A DNA stretch of 64,000 bases, from positions 496,001 to 560,000 of the forward strand of contig NZ_CANLOZ010000002.1 in the NCBI RefSeq assembly GCF_947492965.1, in the 5' to 3' direction. Both the position numbers and the translations under genes were made by a program. Shown one piece after another: positions 54,053-62,286 of the stretch. How positions within the stretch are numbered: position 1 is the stretch's first letter; each line of letters starts with the position of its first letter. The notes beneath the pieces were generated by a model. It ran no database searches. It saw only the letters and a list, made by a program, of their open reading frames with translations, and was not told the DNA's origin. Origin of the DNA: an uncultured Aquimarina sp. GTDB taxonomy: Bacteria > Bacteroidota > Bacteroidia > Flavobacteriales > Flavobacteriaceae.

Positions 54053-54949
54053 ATGAAATGGAGTCACGCAATAAAAGATTACGAACATTACCTGCGTATA
54101 GAAAGAGGACTTTCAGATAACTCTATCATTAACTATAGTTTAGATATTCAGAGACTAATCAAATATTTAGAGTCGCAGGATATTAAGACCGGTCCGCTCT
54201 CCATAGAAAAAGAAATACTACAACAATTTATTTACGAAACTGCTAAACTAGTAAATGCTCGTTCTCAGGCACGTCTGATTTCAGGATTAAAAAGTTTCTT
54301 TAATTATTTATTATTCGAGGATTATCGTGAAACCAATCCGATGGATCTTATCGAGGCTCCCAAAATAGGAAGAAAGTTACCTGATACACTATCGTTAGAA
54401 GAAATTGACCTTATTATTTCCAAAGTAGACTTAAGTAAAGCTGAAGGTGAACGTAACAGAGCTATTATAGAAACTCTTTATGGCTGTGGACTACGTGTTA
54501 GTGAGCTGATCAATCTAAAACTATCGGATCTTTTTTTTGAAGAAGGTTTTATTAATGTTACGGGAAAAGGTGACAAACAAAGATTTGTTCCTATTGGAGA
54601 TATTACCAAGAAATACATCAACATTTATAAAGATGAGATTAGGAATCACCTTAACATTCAATCTGGTCATGAAGACACTTTATTTCTAAATCGTAGAGGA
54701 AGACAATTAACAAGGGCTATGATTTTTACGATTGTAAAACGTCTTGTGGAAAAAGCGGGAATTCAGAAGAATATTAGTCCTCATACTTTTAGACATTCAT
54801 TTGCTACACATCTATTAGAAAATGGAGCCGATTTAAGAGCCATACAATTAATGCTGGGACATGAGAGCATTACAACAACAGAAATTTATATGCATGTCGA
54901 TCGAAGCCACTTAAGCGAAGTAATGAACACTTATCACCCAAGAAGATAA
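54053..54949 (+). CDS. xerD: Tyrosine recombinase XerD
   Basis: A 298-residue recombinase. The N-terminal SAM-like domain is followed by a catalytic domain with Arg in GCGLRVSELINLKLSD, Lys in VTGKGDKQRFVPI, HTFRHSFATHLLENGADLRAIQ (His-x-x-Arg), LGHESITTTEIY (His, nucleophile Tyr). The length and HxxR box fit chromosome-dimer resolution at dif, not an integrase of a mobile element; no att sites or cargo nearby. Followed one base later by an outer-membrane gene. Confidence 0.9.
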   Translation: MKWSHAIKDYEHYLRIERGLSDNSIINYSLDIQRLIKYLESQDIKTGPLSIEKEILQQFIYETAKLVNARSQARLISGLKSFFNYLLFEDYRETNPMDLIEAPKIGRKLPDTLSLEEIDLIISKVDLSKAEGERNRAIIETLYGCGLRVSELINLKLSDLFFEEGFINVTGKGDKQRFVPIGDITKKYINIYKDEIRNHLNIQSGHEDTLFLNRRGRQLTRAMIFTIVKRLVEKAGIQKNISPHTFRHSFATHLLENGADLRAIQLMLGHESITTTEIYMHVDRSHLSEVMNTYHPRR

Positions 54950-54950
54950 T

Positions 54951-55910
54951 ATGGTACTTAATTACTTAAGATACTCGCTGATTTTAACAACTCTCTTAGG
55001 TGGCTGTTCCATATATTCTCAAAGACTTAGTGCAGATGGTGGTATTATCCTCAAAGCGGAAATTACTATCGGCAATCAAAACCAATGGTTAAAATTAGGG
55101 GCTTCTGGTTTTGGTACACTAAATTATGGTGATATCTCTGTAGAAAGTGGTTTATCATTTCTCTCCTATCAATTCCTTAAACGACATACTGTCCAAACCT
55201 ATGGATTTGCATATACCTATGAATTCTTTGCACTTGCTGGAATTGGTAAGAACAGTAACCTTCTTGGATCTACAGTTTCGAATGTAAATACCACTATTAT
55301 TTATAATCCAAAAGGAGAAGGTGGCTTTCAGGGATTAGGTTTTGGATTTAGTAAAGATTATTTACCGGGAAAACTAAAGTCTTATGGACTCAGACGAGGT
55401 GCATTTTTAATGAGATTTAGCAACGCCAGTCACAATATTCATTTCTCTTTTCAAAACGATTTTAGTATTGGATTGTTCAAAGGTTCAGGAACAGACTACG
55501 GCGTTACAGGATCTTTAGACATTGGTTTTACAAATATTAGAGATGTCGAAACTGTACAAAAATTTGGTTTTGGTATTGATTTATTTACCGCAAGGCCCAA
55601 TTATAGTGTTGCTCCAAGAAACCCTATTAATTCAGATGATGGAAGAAAAAACGTTTGGTTTACCTTACCTCCTTTCAAAGAATTATTCTATGGCAACTTA
55701 TATGGCTATGCTACGCATCAAGAGAATGATTATAATGTACACGTTAAAATGGGAATTAATAGTCAAAAAGCTGGAGCATACATTCAGAACATATTACATG
55801 ATGGCTTAGGATTAAATCCAAGATTTCCTTGGCAAGTAGACACTAAAGACAAGATTTTTATCGAAGCTTCTGGAAATATATTTCTTAAAACCACTACTAA
55901 TGAGGAATAA
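54951..55910 (+). CDS. Outer-membrane beta-barrel-like protein of unknown function
   Basis: A 319-residue exported protein. The N-terminus MVLNYLRYSLILTTLLGGC-SIYSQ may be a signal peptide cut after YSQ or a lipobox (LGGC). The body is rich in Gly/aromatic strands: GASGFGTLNYGDISVESGLSFL, GEGGFQGLGFGFSKDYLPGK, FSIGLFKGSGTDYGVTGSLDIGFTNI. No family recognised, but it resembles Bacteroidota polymorphic-toxin-type or T9SS-associated barrel annotations only in composition. It starts 1 base after xerD and overlaps the LRR lipoprotein gene by 11 bases, so the three are probably translated from one mRNA. Confidence 0.65.
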   Translation: MVLNYLRYSLILTTLLGGCSIYSQRLSADGGIILKAEITIGNQNQWLKLGASGFGTLNYGDISVESGLSFLSYQFLKRHTVQTYGFAYTYEFFALAGIGKNSNLLGSTVSNVNTTIIYNPKGEGGFQGLGFGFSKDYLPGKLKSYGLRRGAFLMRFSNASHNIHFSFQNDFSIGLFKGSGTDYGVTGSLDIGFTNIRDVETVQKFGFGIDLFTARPNYSVAPRNPINSDDGRKNVWFTLPPFKELFYGNLYGYATHQENDYNVHVKMGINSQKAGAYIQNILHDGLGLNPRFPWQVDTKDKIFIEASGNIFLKTTTNEE

Positions 55911-56850
55911 TATCAGATATATATTCTTAAGTACATTAGTATGTTTATGCACTAGCTGCTCTACGTATACTACATTTTATAGTAAAACTCACAAACAAGT
56001 AGTTGGAGAAAACATTTCTAAAATTCATCGATTAGATGTAAGCAATCAAAATCTAACCGAACTACCAGCAAATATTGAGCAGATCAAAGATTTACGAATG
56101 ATTAATCTAAGTAACAATCCAGATTTAGATCTAAACAATACGTTTGAACGTTTATCAGTGCATACTAATCTCGAGGTACTAATCTTAGATAGTTTGGATA
56201 TTAATATAATTCCAGAGTCTATTTCGCAATTCAAAAATTTAAAACAAATTTCTTTGGCGCATAACACAGATTTATTAATAGATGTAGCTCTTTCTAGACT
56301 TTCGGAATTACCAATTGAATTTCTAAATCTGGCAAATAACAATCTTACGATGCTTCCAGAAAATATTATAAATCTTACAAGCCTCAAAGACTTAAATTTA
56401 TCGTATAATAATATGAAAGACCCTAAAACCTATAACTTATTAGGGCAATTACCCAAATTATATTCTTTATGGATTGATCACAACGAATTAGAAACTTTAC
56501 CTGCTACTATTGGTAATCTCAAGCAAATTCGATTCCTATATATTGATCACAATAATTTAGCCTATATGCCCGATTCGATCATAGATATGAAAAAATTATG
56601 GGTGATACATGCAGGATATAATAAGTTTAAGAAACTTCCAACCGTCTTTGCAAAAATGAAAGTATTGTTAATGGTTCATATTAATAATAATGAGATTACA
56701 ACAATTCCTAAAATCTATGAAACAGAAAAATATCCATTAGCTGGATTACTTTTAGACAACAATGCATTTTCCAAGGAAGAAGTGGAGCGTGCAAAACAGA
56801 TTTTTAATGGTTTTTTCCTTCTCTCTTTTGAACAAAAAGTATATAAATAA
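55900..56850 (+). CDS. Leucine-rich-repeat lipoprotein
   Basis: A 316-residue lipoprotein (MRNNIRYIFLSTLVCLCTSC). It has about ten 23-residue LRR units: LDVSNQNLTELPANIEQIKDL, FLNLANNNLTMLPENIINLTSL, LWIDHNELETLPATIGNLKQI and others, i.e. LxxLxLxxNxLxxLPxxI, the 'bacterial/PS-like' type. It probably binds a protein partner at the outer membrane. Its start overlaps the previous gene, and a terminator lies directly after it. Confidence 0.85.
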   Translation: MRNNIRYIFLSTLVCLCTSCSTYTTFYSKTHKQVVGENISKIHRLDVSNQNLTELPANIEQIKDLRMINLSNNPDLDLNNTFERLSVHTNLEVLILDSLDINIIPESISQFKNLKQISLAHNTDLLIDVALSRLSELPIEFLNLANNNLTMLPENIINLTSLKDLNLSYNNMKDPKTYNLLGQLPKLYSLWIDHNELETLPATIGNLKQIRFLYIDHNNLAYMPDSIIDMKKLWVIHAGYNKFKKLPTVFAKMKVLLMVHINNNEITTIPKIYETEKYPLAGLLLDNNAFSKEEVERAKQIFNGFFLLSFEQKVYK

Positions 56851-56876
56851 AAAAACTCCCATAATCGGGAGTTTTT
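56851..56876. terminator. Bidirectional rho-independent terminator
   Basis: AAAAACTCCC (56851-56860) pairs perfectly with GGGAGTTTTT (56867-56876), 6-nt loop ATAATC. A and T tracts serve both the LRR gene and the convergent lipoprotein gene ending at 56902. Confidence 0.85.
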
Positions 56877-56901
56877 CTATATATAATAAGAAACTATATT
56901 A

Positions 56902-57771
56902 TTAATTAGGTCTTGTTACTGTTCCAAATGGTCCAGTTCCGTTAGGTCCTAATGTATTTAATGCTGGCGCTAAATCCTGACCTGCAGTACCTGTTAAAGG
57001 CTTAAAGAAAAACGGTTCAGCCTGATCATAATCTGGATTTGGCTCAACAGAAATTACCACTTGCTTACCTCTTACATCTCCATCCTGTGGAAATGTTAGT
57101 GGTGATGGAGCATTATTAATAAAGTCTTCGCCTGGGAAGTCTGGAGCTGTTTGATTCCCGCTATATGGAGAAGCATCATCTACACCAGATAAACTAGAAA
57201 AAGTACCTGTAGAAACAGGAACATTATTAATAACTACCCATCCTTCATATTTCCAACCTTGTTGAAGTGTCGGTAAATTTAAACCAGCAACTGGAGAACC
57301 TCCATTAGGATTCATAAACCAGATTCCGTTTTGATCGTTATCCGGGTCAGTATCCGTTGGACTAGCCATTACAAACTCACCAGAAACAGATGTGAAATCA
57401 CCTATAACATTAGTTACTCTTACTTCTGCAGTAGTCCCATTGAAATTACCACTCAATATTTTGGTATCAGATGGTCCTGGATCAGTATCATTTGGTGGTT
57501 CAACAGATAGCACGAAAGAAGTAGCATCTTCTAGTTGACTTGCAATAGCAACAAAATTTTGAGTATTTGCAGTACTAGTAAACTTTCCAGTTGATATTGG
57601 ATTTCCATCTACTATGATCCATCCTTCATAGGTAGCACCATTAGTTAATGTTTCCAATCCTACCACTTCCATAGTCAATGTTGCCACTGGTGGTCCGTCG
57701 TCACTTGAGCAGGAAACTCCTAATACTCCTAAGGCAATTGCAGCTATTGCCATCATCTTTTTTTTCATCAT
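56902..57771 (-). CDS. Lipoprotein with two anti-sigma (RskA-like) YEGW modules
   Basis: A 289-residue lipoprotein (MMKKKMMAIAAIALGVLGVSC). The mature part has a duplicated motif: TYEGWIIVDGNPISTGKF (about 46-63) and KYEGWVVINNVPVSTGTF (about 170-187), each followed by a strand ending with VVxSVEPP/PNPD-like text (FVLSVEPPNDTDPGPSDTKIL, VVISVEPNPDYDQAEPFF). It resembles the C-terminal, extracytoplasmic part of RskA-type anti-sigma factors (yxVWlv..GxPxSaG.F), here without a membrane helix or cytoplasmic ASD, so regulation of a sigma factor is not implied. Proline/Asp-rich linkers. Monocistronic. Confidence 0.7.
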   Translation of the reverse strand: MMKKKMMAIAAIALGVLGVSCSSDDGPPVATLTMEVVGLETLTNGATYEGWIIVDGNPISTGKFTSTANTQNFVAIASQLEDATSFVLSVEPPNDTDPGPSDTKILSGNFNGTTAEVRVTNVIGDFTSVSGEFVMASPTDTDPDNDQNGIWFMNPNGGSPVAGLNLPTLQQGWKYEGWVVINNVPVSTGTFSSLSGVDDASPYSGNQTAPDFPGEDFINNAPSPLTFPQDGDVRGKQVVISVEPNPDYDQAEPFFFKPLTGTAGQDLAPALNTLGPNGTGPFGTVTRPN

Positions 57772-57885
57772 TTTTTGCTTTTTTTAATTTAATTTTTGAC
57801 AGTATGGATATCATTATTCAAAGTAACTACAAAAAGTCAATAAAATTGTACGTTTTTAACGTTATTTTTTGACGTTAAACTAGGA

Positions 57886-59436
57886 TTATGATGATCTTTG
57901 TGATCCCTGAGGTGGAATTTGTTGTGGTTTTTTAAACAATTCTAAATACGCCTTTCCTATATGAGCGACAATATCACTCGCTAACAAGCCTTGATATCCA
58001 GCACTTTGCACAACCAAGTCTCCCGACATTCCATGTAAATACACTCCAAATATCGCTGCGTGTAGAGGATCATAGCCTTGTGCCAATAATCCTGTAATAA
58101 TTCCTGTAAGTACATCACCACTACCAGCAGTAGCCATACCCGGATTTCCAGAAGTATTCACATAAATTTGGTCTTGATAAATAATCAGACTATTCGCTCC
58201 TTTTATTACAACAATAGCATCATATTTCTTGGAAAATTCTTTTACTCTATTGATTTTATCAAAATCATCTTTCCAATCTCCTATTAATCTCTTTAATTCT
58301 CCTGGATGAGGAGTTAGTATTGTTTTAGGTGGTAAGTATTCCAAAAGCTCTTGTTTTTTGGATAATATATTGATCGCATCGGCATCGATAACTAAATTAC
58401 TTTTATTTTCCTTCAGTAATGCTTCAAAGCCGTTGATAGTTTTCTCTCCGGTTCCTAGACCAATACCAATACCTATAGCTGTTGGCTCAAAATTAATATC
58501 TATATTGGATATATAGTCATCTTCTTCGTCAGTAATTACCATAGCTTCGGGAACTGACGTTTGTAAAATCTCGTATCCACATTCTGGAATATATGCAGTA
58601 GCCAATCCTGCTCCTATTCGTAGGGAAGATTCGGTAGCTAAAACTACACTTCCCATTTTCCCATAACTACCTCCTATAATAAGACAATGACCATAGTCTC
58701 CTTTGTGCGCAAATTTGTGTCTTGGTCGATATAGAGAAAGTAATTCATTTTTTCCAATCAAATCAGCAAAACCAGGTGTCTGAGCAATAAACTCTCTACT
58801 TAATCCAATATCAATAACCTCTAAATCCTGAGAATACTGGCCAGTTTCTGGTAGAAAAAAAACAAGTTTTGGCAGTTGAAAAGTAACTGTTGTAGATGCA
58901 TAAATAACACCTTCCTTATCTTCTGGAGCTTTATCAGCATATAATCCAGAAGGCACATCTATGGATAGTGTAAAACTTCTTGCAGCATTAATATGCTTGA
59001 TTAGATTGATAACCCAAGGAACTATGGGTCTATTTAATCCAATACCAAAAATAGCATCTATGACCATATCTTGTGGACTAATAGTAGGAAAATCATCCTC
59101 AGACTTAATTTGGGTTGGCCATTCAGAAGCTATTTCTTTTAATCTATCATAATTGACCAAAAAGTTTTTAGATCTTTTATCACTAAAATTTACAATATAA
59201 GTTTTAACATGATACCCATGTTCTACTAATAATCTAGAAATCACCAATCCATCTCCTCCATTGTTTCCTATTCCACAAAAGACATGAATAGGAATTGGTG
59301 CTCCTTGTAGTCTTTGGTGTAATACGTTAAAAATTTGAGTGGATGCTCTCTCCATCAAATCTAAAGAGGTAATGTTTTGGGTCTGGATGGTTATTTCATC
59401 TGCTTTTCGCATTTGATCAGCGGAAAATATCTTCAC
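57886..59436 (-). CDS. nnrD: Bifunctional NAD(P)H-hydrate epimerase / ADP-dependent dehydratase
   Basis: A 516-residue metabolite-repair enzyme. The epimerase half (1-215) has CGIGNNGGDGLVISRLL and SIDVPSGLYADK. The dehydratase half (230-505) has GSYGKMGSVVLATESSLRIGAG, TPHPGELKRLIGDW and NPGMATAGSGDVLTGIITGL, the ADP/Mg and catalytic-Asp site. It repairs NADHX and NADPHX. The start is GTG at 59436. It diverges from the threonine operon; a mirrored -7-like box at 59591-59584 could serve it, though 148 bases away. It may have no other partner. Confidence 0.93.
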   Translation of the reverse strand: MKIFSADQMRKADEITIQTQNITSLDLMERASTQIFNVLHQRLQGAPIPIHVFCGIGNNGGDGLVISRLLVEHGYHVKTYIVNFSDKRSKNFLVNYDRLKEIASEWPTQIKSEDDFPTISPQDMVIDAIFGIGLNRPIVPWVINLIKHINAARSFTLSIDVPSGLYADKAPEDKEGVIYASTTVTFQLPKLVFFLPETGQYSQDLEVIDIGLSREFIAQTPGFADLIGKNELLSLYRPRHKFAHKGDYGHCLIIGGSYGKMGSVVLATESSLRIGAGLATAYIPECGYEILQTSVPEAMVITDEEDDYISNIDINFEPTAIGIGIGLGTGEKTINGFEALLKENKSNLVIDADAINILSKKQELLEYLPPKTILTPHPGELKRLIGDWKDDFDKINRVKEFSKKYDAIVVIKGANSLIIYQDQIYVNTSGNPGMATAGSGDVLTGIITGLLAQGYDPLHAAIFGVYLHGMSGDLVVQSAGYQGLLASDIVAHIGKAYLELFKKPQQIPPQGSQRSS

Positions 59437-59578
59437 AAGCTTTAATTTTAATTAATTAACTAAAAATATTAGGTACTAACGTAAACAACCTTTTACTATT
59501 CTTTTTTAAGAATGCCTTAACGAATCAGGTGATAAATTAGAGTATTAATAAAAGTTTATGATTAGAACCATTTTTATT

Positions 59579-59607
59579 TTGTTCAAAAGTAAAAAATTAT
59601 ACTTTTG
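59579..59607 (+). promoter_or_regulatory. Promoter of the threonine operon
   Basis: TTG at 59579-59581 (-33 element) and TACTTTTG at 59600-59607 (-7 element TAnnTTTG) are 18 bases apart, matching the Bacteroidota consensus spacing. The expected start is near 59612-59615, 15-18 bases before the leader ATG. Confidence 0.65.
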
Positions 59608-59610
59608 AAC
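59581..59610. repeat. 11-bp perfect inverted repeat over the thr promoter
   Basis: GTTCAAAAGTA (59581-59591) and TACTTTTGAAC (59600-59610) are exact reverse complements with an 8-base A/T spacer. Because TACTTTTG is the -7 box, its mirror CAAAAGTA gives a second -7 box toward nnrD. It may be an operator or two back-to-back promoters. Confidence 0.65.
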
Positions 59611-59629
59611 TTAAATATAAAGCAAACTA

Positions 59630-59740
59630 ATGTTTAGTACGGTTTCAATCTCGGTTTTACTTTTCGTGTTAGGAACAACAGCGGTGATCGCTTATACTTC
59701 ATTTTCTCGTACTGCTACGATTATTACCCTTAGGGGTTAA
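59630..59740 (+). CDS. Threonine operon leader peptide (36 residues)
   Basis: ATG at 59630 to TAA at 59738-59740 encodes MFSTVSISVLLFVLGTTAVI then AYTSFSRTATIITLRG. Seven of 36 residues are Thr and four are Ile. The last nine are TATIITLRG. The ORF begins about 15 bases after the predicted transcription start and ends 98 bases before thrA, so position and composition fit an attenuation leader for the operon that makes threonine, the precursor of isoleucine. The hydrophobic first 22 residues could instead indicate a small membrane protein. No Shine-Dalgarno is expected in this phylum. Confidence 0.6.
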   Translation: MFSTVSISVLLFVLGTTAVIAYTSFSRTATIITLRG

Positions 59741-59769
59741 TTCATTTATATAACTTTAGAAATCAAGTA

Positions 59770-59798
59770 GATAGTTTATTTTACGTAAAGAAACTATC
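59770..59798 (+). promoter_or_regulatory. Leader hairpin before thrA
   Basis: GATAGTTT (59770-59777) pairs with AAACTATC (59791-59798), with three more pairs inside (TTT 59779-59781 with AAA 59787-59789) after an A/G mismatch. It follows the leader stop by 29 bases but is followed by GAAAAAGC, not a T run. So a classical terminator is not evident; it may be an antiterminator or ribosome-access element. Confidence 0.4.
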
Positions 59799-59838
59799 GA
59801 AAAAGCTTTATCAATTCATCTTTTATAAATACCATATT

Positions 59839-62283
59839 ATGAACGTTCTAAAATTTGGAGGTTCTTCTGTTGCAAATGCAGCGACTATAGAAAAAGTAAT
59901 TACAATCATTGAAAAACAATCTGAAAATCAACCTTTATACGTTGTGGTTTCAGCATTGGGAGGTATTACAGATCTTTTAATTCAAGCTGGTAAAGAGGCT
60001 TCTTCCAACAATGAAAAATATAAAAATACATTAGCTATCGTAGAAACAAGACATCTGGATGTTATTAAGGAATTAATTCCTGTTGTTTCTCAAAGTGCTA
60101 TTATCAGTAAAGTAAAATCCGAACTAAATAAACTAGAATCCTTATGTGAAGGTGTATTCTTGTTAAGTGAATTATCCCCAAAAACCGAATCCGTGATCAC
60201 TAGCTTTGGTGAAATGTTATCATCTTTTATCATTTCGGAAGCGGCTAAGGTAAGAGAACTGGATATTGTTCTAAAAGATTCAAGAGACTATATAATTACT
60301 ACAGAAGCCTCTAAGGTAACTATCGATTACGAAGAGACAAACTTCAGAATAAAGAGATATGTGCAGGATAACAAACACCAAATTAGTTTATTTCCTGGCT
60401 TTGTAGCTAGAACTTCTGATGGAGAACCTACTACTTTGGGAAGAGGTGGTTCAGATTTTACAGCTGCAATTTTGGCTGCAGCCGTACAAGCCGAAAAATT
60501 ACAAATCTGGACCGATGTTAGTGGAATGTACACCGCAAATCCGAAACTGGTAAAACAAGCGAAACCTGTTGCCCATATTTCATATCAGGAAGCTATGGAG
60601 TTATCTCATTTTGGAGCCAAAGTTATTTATCCGCCAACTATTCACCCTGTTTTGGATAAGAACATCCCAATTGTAATAAAAAACACTTTTCAACCTGAGG
60701 ATAAAGGTACCCTGATAACTAGAGAAGTTACAAATAGAGCAAAACCTGTTACGGGAATAAGTCATATTGATGATATTTCTATTATTTCTTTAGAAGGAAG
60801 TGGAATGGTCGGAATTCCAGGATTTTCTAAACGCCTATTCGAAGCTTTGTTTTTGGAAAACATCAACGTAATACTTATTACCCAAGCTTCTTCTGAGCAT
60901 TCTATCTGTCTAGCCGTAGAATCTGTAGATGCTGAAAGAGCTAAAACTGTACTTGACGCTACTTTCGAATTTGAAATTACCAAGCACAAAGTAGACCCTG
61001 TTAAAATTGAAAACGATACTGCAATTGTTGCGCTCGTTGGTGATAATATGTATCATCATCAAGGTTTGAGTGGGAAAATGTTTAGTACTCTTGGAAAAAA
61101 TAACGTGAATATTCGTGCCATAGCACAAGGTGCATCAGAAAAAAATATATCTGTTGTTATCGGAAAAAAAGATATCAAAAAAGCACTAAATATCTTACAT
61201 GAACGATTCTTTGAGGTAAAAACAAAACAATTAAACCTTTTTATAACAGGAGTTGGAAACGTAGGTAGTAAACTATTATCACAATTAGAGCAACAAAAAA
61301 GCTACTTAAAAGATAAGTTAAGATTAAAAGTTAGGGTTGTTGGAATCTCAAATTCCAGAACAATGGTTTTTGACGAACAAGGAATAAAGTTAAGTTCTTG
61401 GCAAGAAAAATTAGCAGAAGGAGAAAAAGCCGACTCAGAGAAATTCTTCGAAACTGCTAAGGAAATGAACATTCGTAATTCAATTTTTGTAGATAACACT
61501 GCCAACCCGGATATCGCAAAGGTTTATAAACATTATCTAGCCGAAAGTATGGCTGTGGTAACCTGCAATAAAATTGCTTGTGCCGATGAATATGTAAATT
61601 ATGCCGAATTGAAAGAATTATCACGAAAATTTAGTGCTTCTTTCCTATATGAAACTAATGTAGGTGCTGGTTTACCGATTATCGACACACTAAACAATCT
61701 CATTGCTTCTGGTGATCATGTACATAAAATCCAAGCAGTTTTATCAGGTAGTCTCAATTTTGTGTTTAACAATTACAAAGAAGGAACTAACTTTTATGAC
61801 ATTGTAAAACAAGCACAACAAGAAGGATACACAGAACCAGATCCTAAAATTGACCTTAGCGGTGTAGATGTGGCCAGAAAAATCTTGATTTTAGCACGTG
61901 AAAGCGGACAAATAATGGAACTTGAGGATATCGAAAAAGAAGCTTTTTTACCAAAAGAAAGCCTGGAAACATCCTCTGTAGAAGATTTCTTCGAAACATT
62001 AAAAAATAACGAAGAACATTTTGCAAAAATTCTTGACGAAGCAAATCAAAAAGATTGCCGACTAAAATATGTTGCCCAATACGAAGATGGGAAAGCAAAA
62101 GTAGGGCTGCAACACATTCCAGCGGATCATCCATTTTATAATTTAGAAGGAAGCGATAATATTGTTCTTTTCTACACAGATCGTTATCCAGTGCAACCCC
62201 TCATTGTTAAAGGTGCAGGTGCAGGTGCAGAAGTTACTGCTTCTGGTATATTTGCCGATATAATTAGAATTGGTAAAAAGTAA
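59839..62283 (+). CDS. thrA: Bifunctional aspartokinase / homoserine dehydrogenase
   Basis: An 814-residue fusion enzyme catalysing the first and third steps from aspartate to threonine. The kinase part has LKFGGSSVANAATIEKV, FGEMLSSFI and GRGGSDFTAAIL; two ACT-type regulatory regions (about 310-460) include SIISLEGSGMVGIPG and VALVGDNMYH. The dehydrogenase has LFITGVGNVGSKLLSQL, NTANPDIAKVYKH, ACDE-like and ETNVGAGLPIIDTLNN, DLSGVDVARKILILARE. Feedback by threonine is expected of the family. thrB follows after 3 bases. Confidence 0.95.
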   Translation: MNVLKFGGSSVANAATIEKVITIIEKQSENQPLYVVVSALGGITDLLIQAGKEASSNNEKYKNTLAIVETRHLDVIKELIPVVSQSAIISKVKSELNKLESLCEGVFLLSELSPKTESVITSFGEMLSSFIISEAAKVRELDIVLKDSRDYIITTEASKVTIDYEETNFRIKRYVQDNKHQISLFPGFVARTSDGEPTTLGRGGSDFTAAILAAAVQAEKLQIWTDVSGMYTANPKLVKQAKPVAHISYQEAMELSHFGAKVIYPPTIHPVLDKNIPIVIKNTFQPEDKGTLITREVTNRAKPVTGISHIDDISIISLEGSGMVGIPGFSKRLFEALFLENINVILITQASSEHSICLAVESVDAERAKTVLDATFEFEITKHKVDPVKIENDTAIVALVGDNMYHHQGLSGKMFSTLGKNNVNIRAIAQGASEKNISVVIGKKDIKKALNILHERFFEVKTKQLNLFITGVGNVGSKLLSQLEQQKSYLKDKLRLKVRVVGISNSRTMVFDEQGIKLSSWQEKLAEGEKADSEKFFETAKEMNIRNSIFVDNTANPDIAKVYKHYLAESMAVVTCNKIACADEYVNYAELKELSRKFSASFLYETNVGAGLPIIDTLNNLIASGDHVHKIQAVLSGSLNFVFNNYKEGTNFYDIVKQAQQEGYTEPDPKIDLSGVDVARKILILARESGQIMELEDIEKEAFLPKESLETSSVEDFFETLKNNEEHFAKILDEANQKDCRLKYVAQYEDGKAKVGLQHIPADHPFYNLEGSDNIVLFYTDRYPVQPLIVKGAGAGAEVTASGIFADIIRIGKK

Positions 62284-62286
62284 ACT

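Larger units (their letters stand above)
59437..59838. other. Divergent regulatory region between nnrD and the thr operon
   Basis: The 402-base gap is not empty. It holds a Bacteroidota-type promoter (59579-59607) overlapped by an 11-bp inverted repeat, a 36-residue leader ORF (59630-59740), and a hairpin (59770-59798) 41 bases before thrA. The stretch 59437-59575 shows nothing I recognise. Confidence 0.7.

Noticed and set aside
54053..54949. Integrase of a genomic island
   Set aside because: Length, motifs and context are those of housekeeping XerD; no tRNA, direct repeats or cargo.
55522..55809. Open frame of 95 codons on the plus strand in another frame of the 319-residue barrel-like gene
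   Set aside because: Lies wholly inside the supported gene; low-complexity Met/Ile composition typical of AT-rich shadows.
59770..59798. Hairpin as a classical intrinsic terminator of the thr leader
   Set aside because: It is followed by GAAAAAGC, not a T tract, so ordinary rho-independent termination on the plus strand is unlikely; kept only as a structural element.
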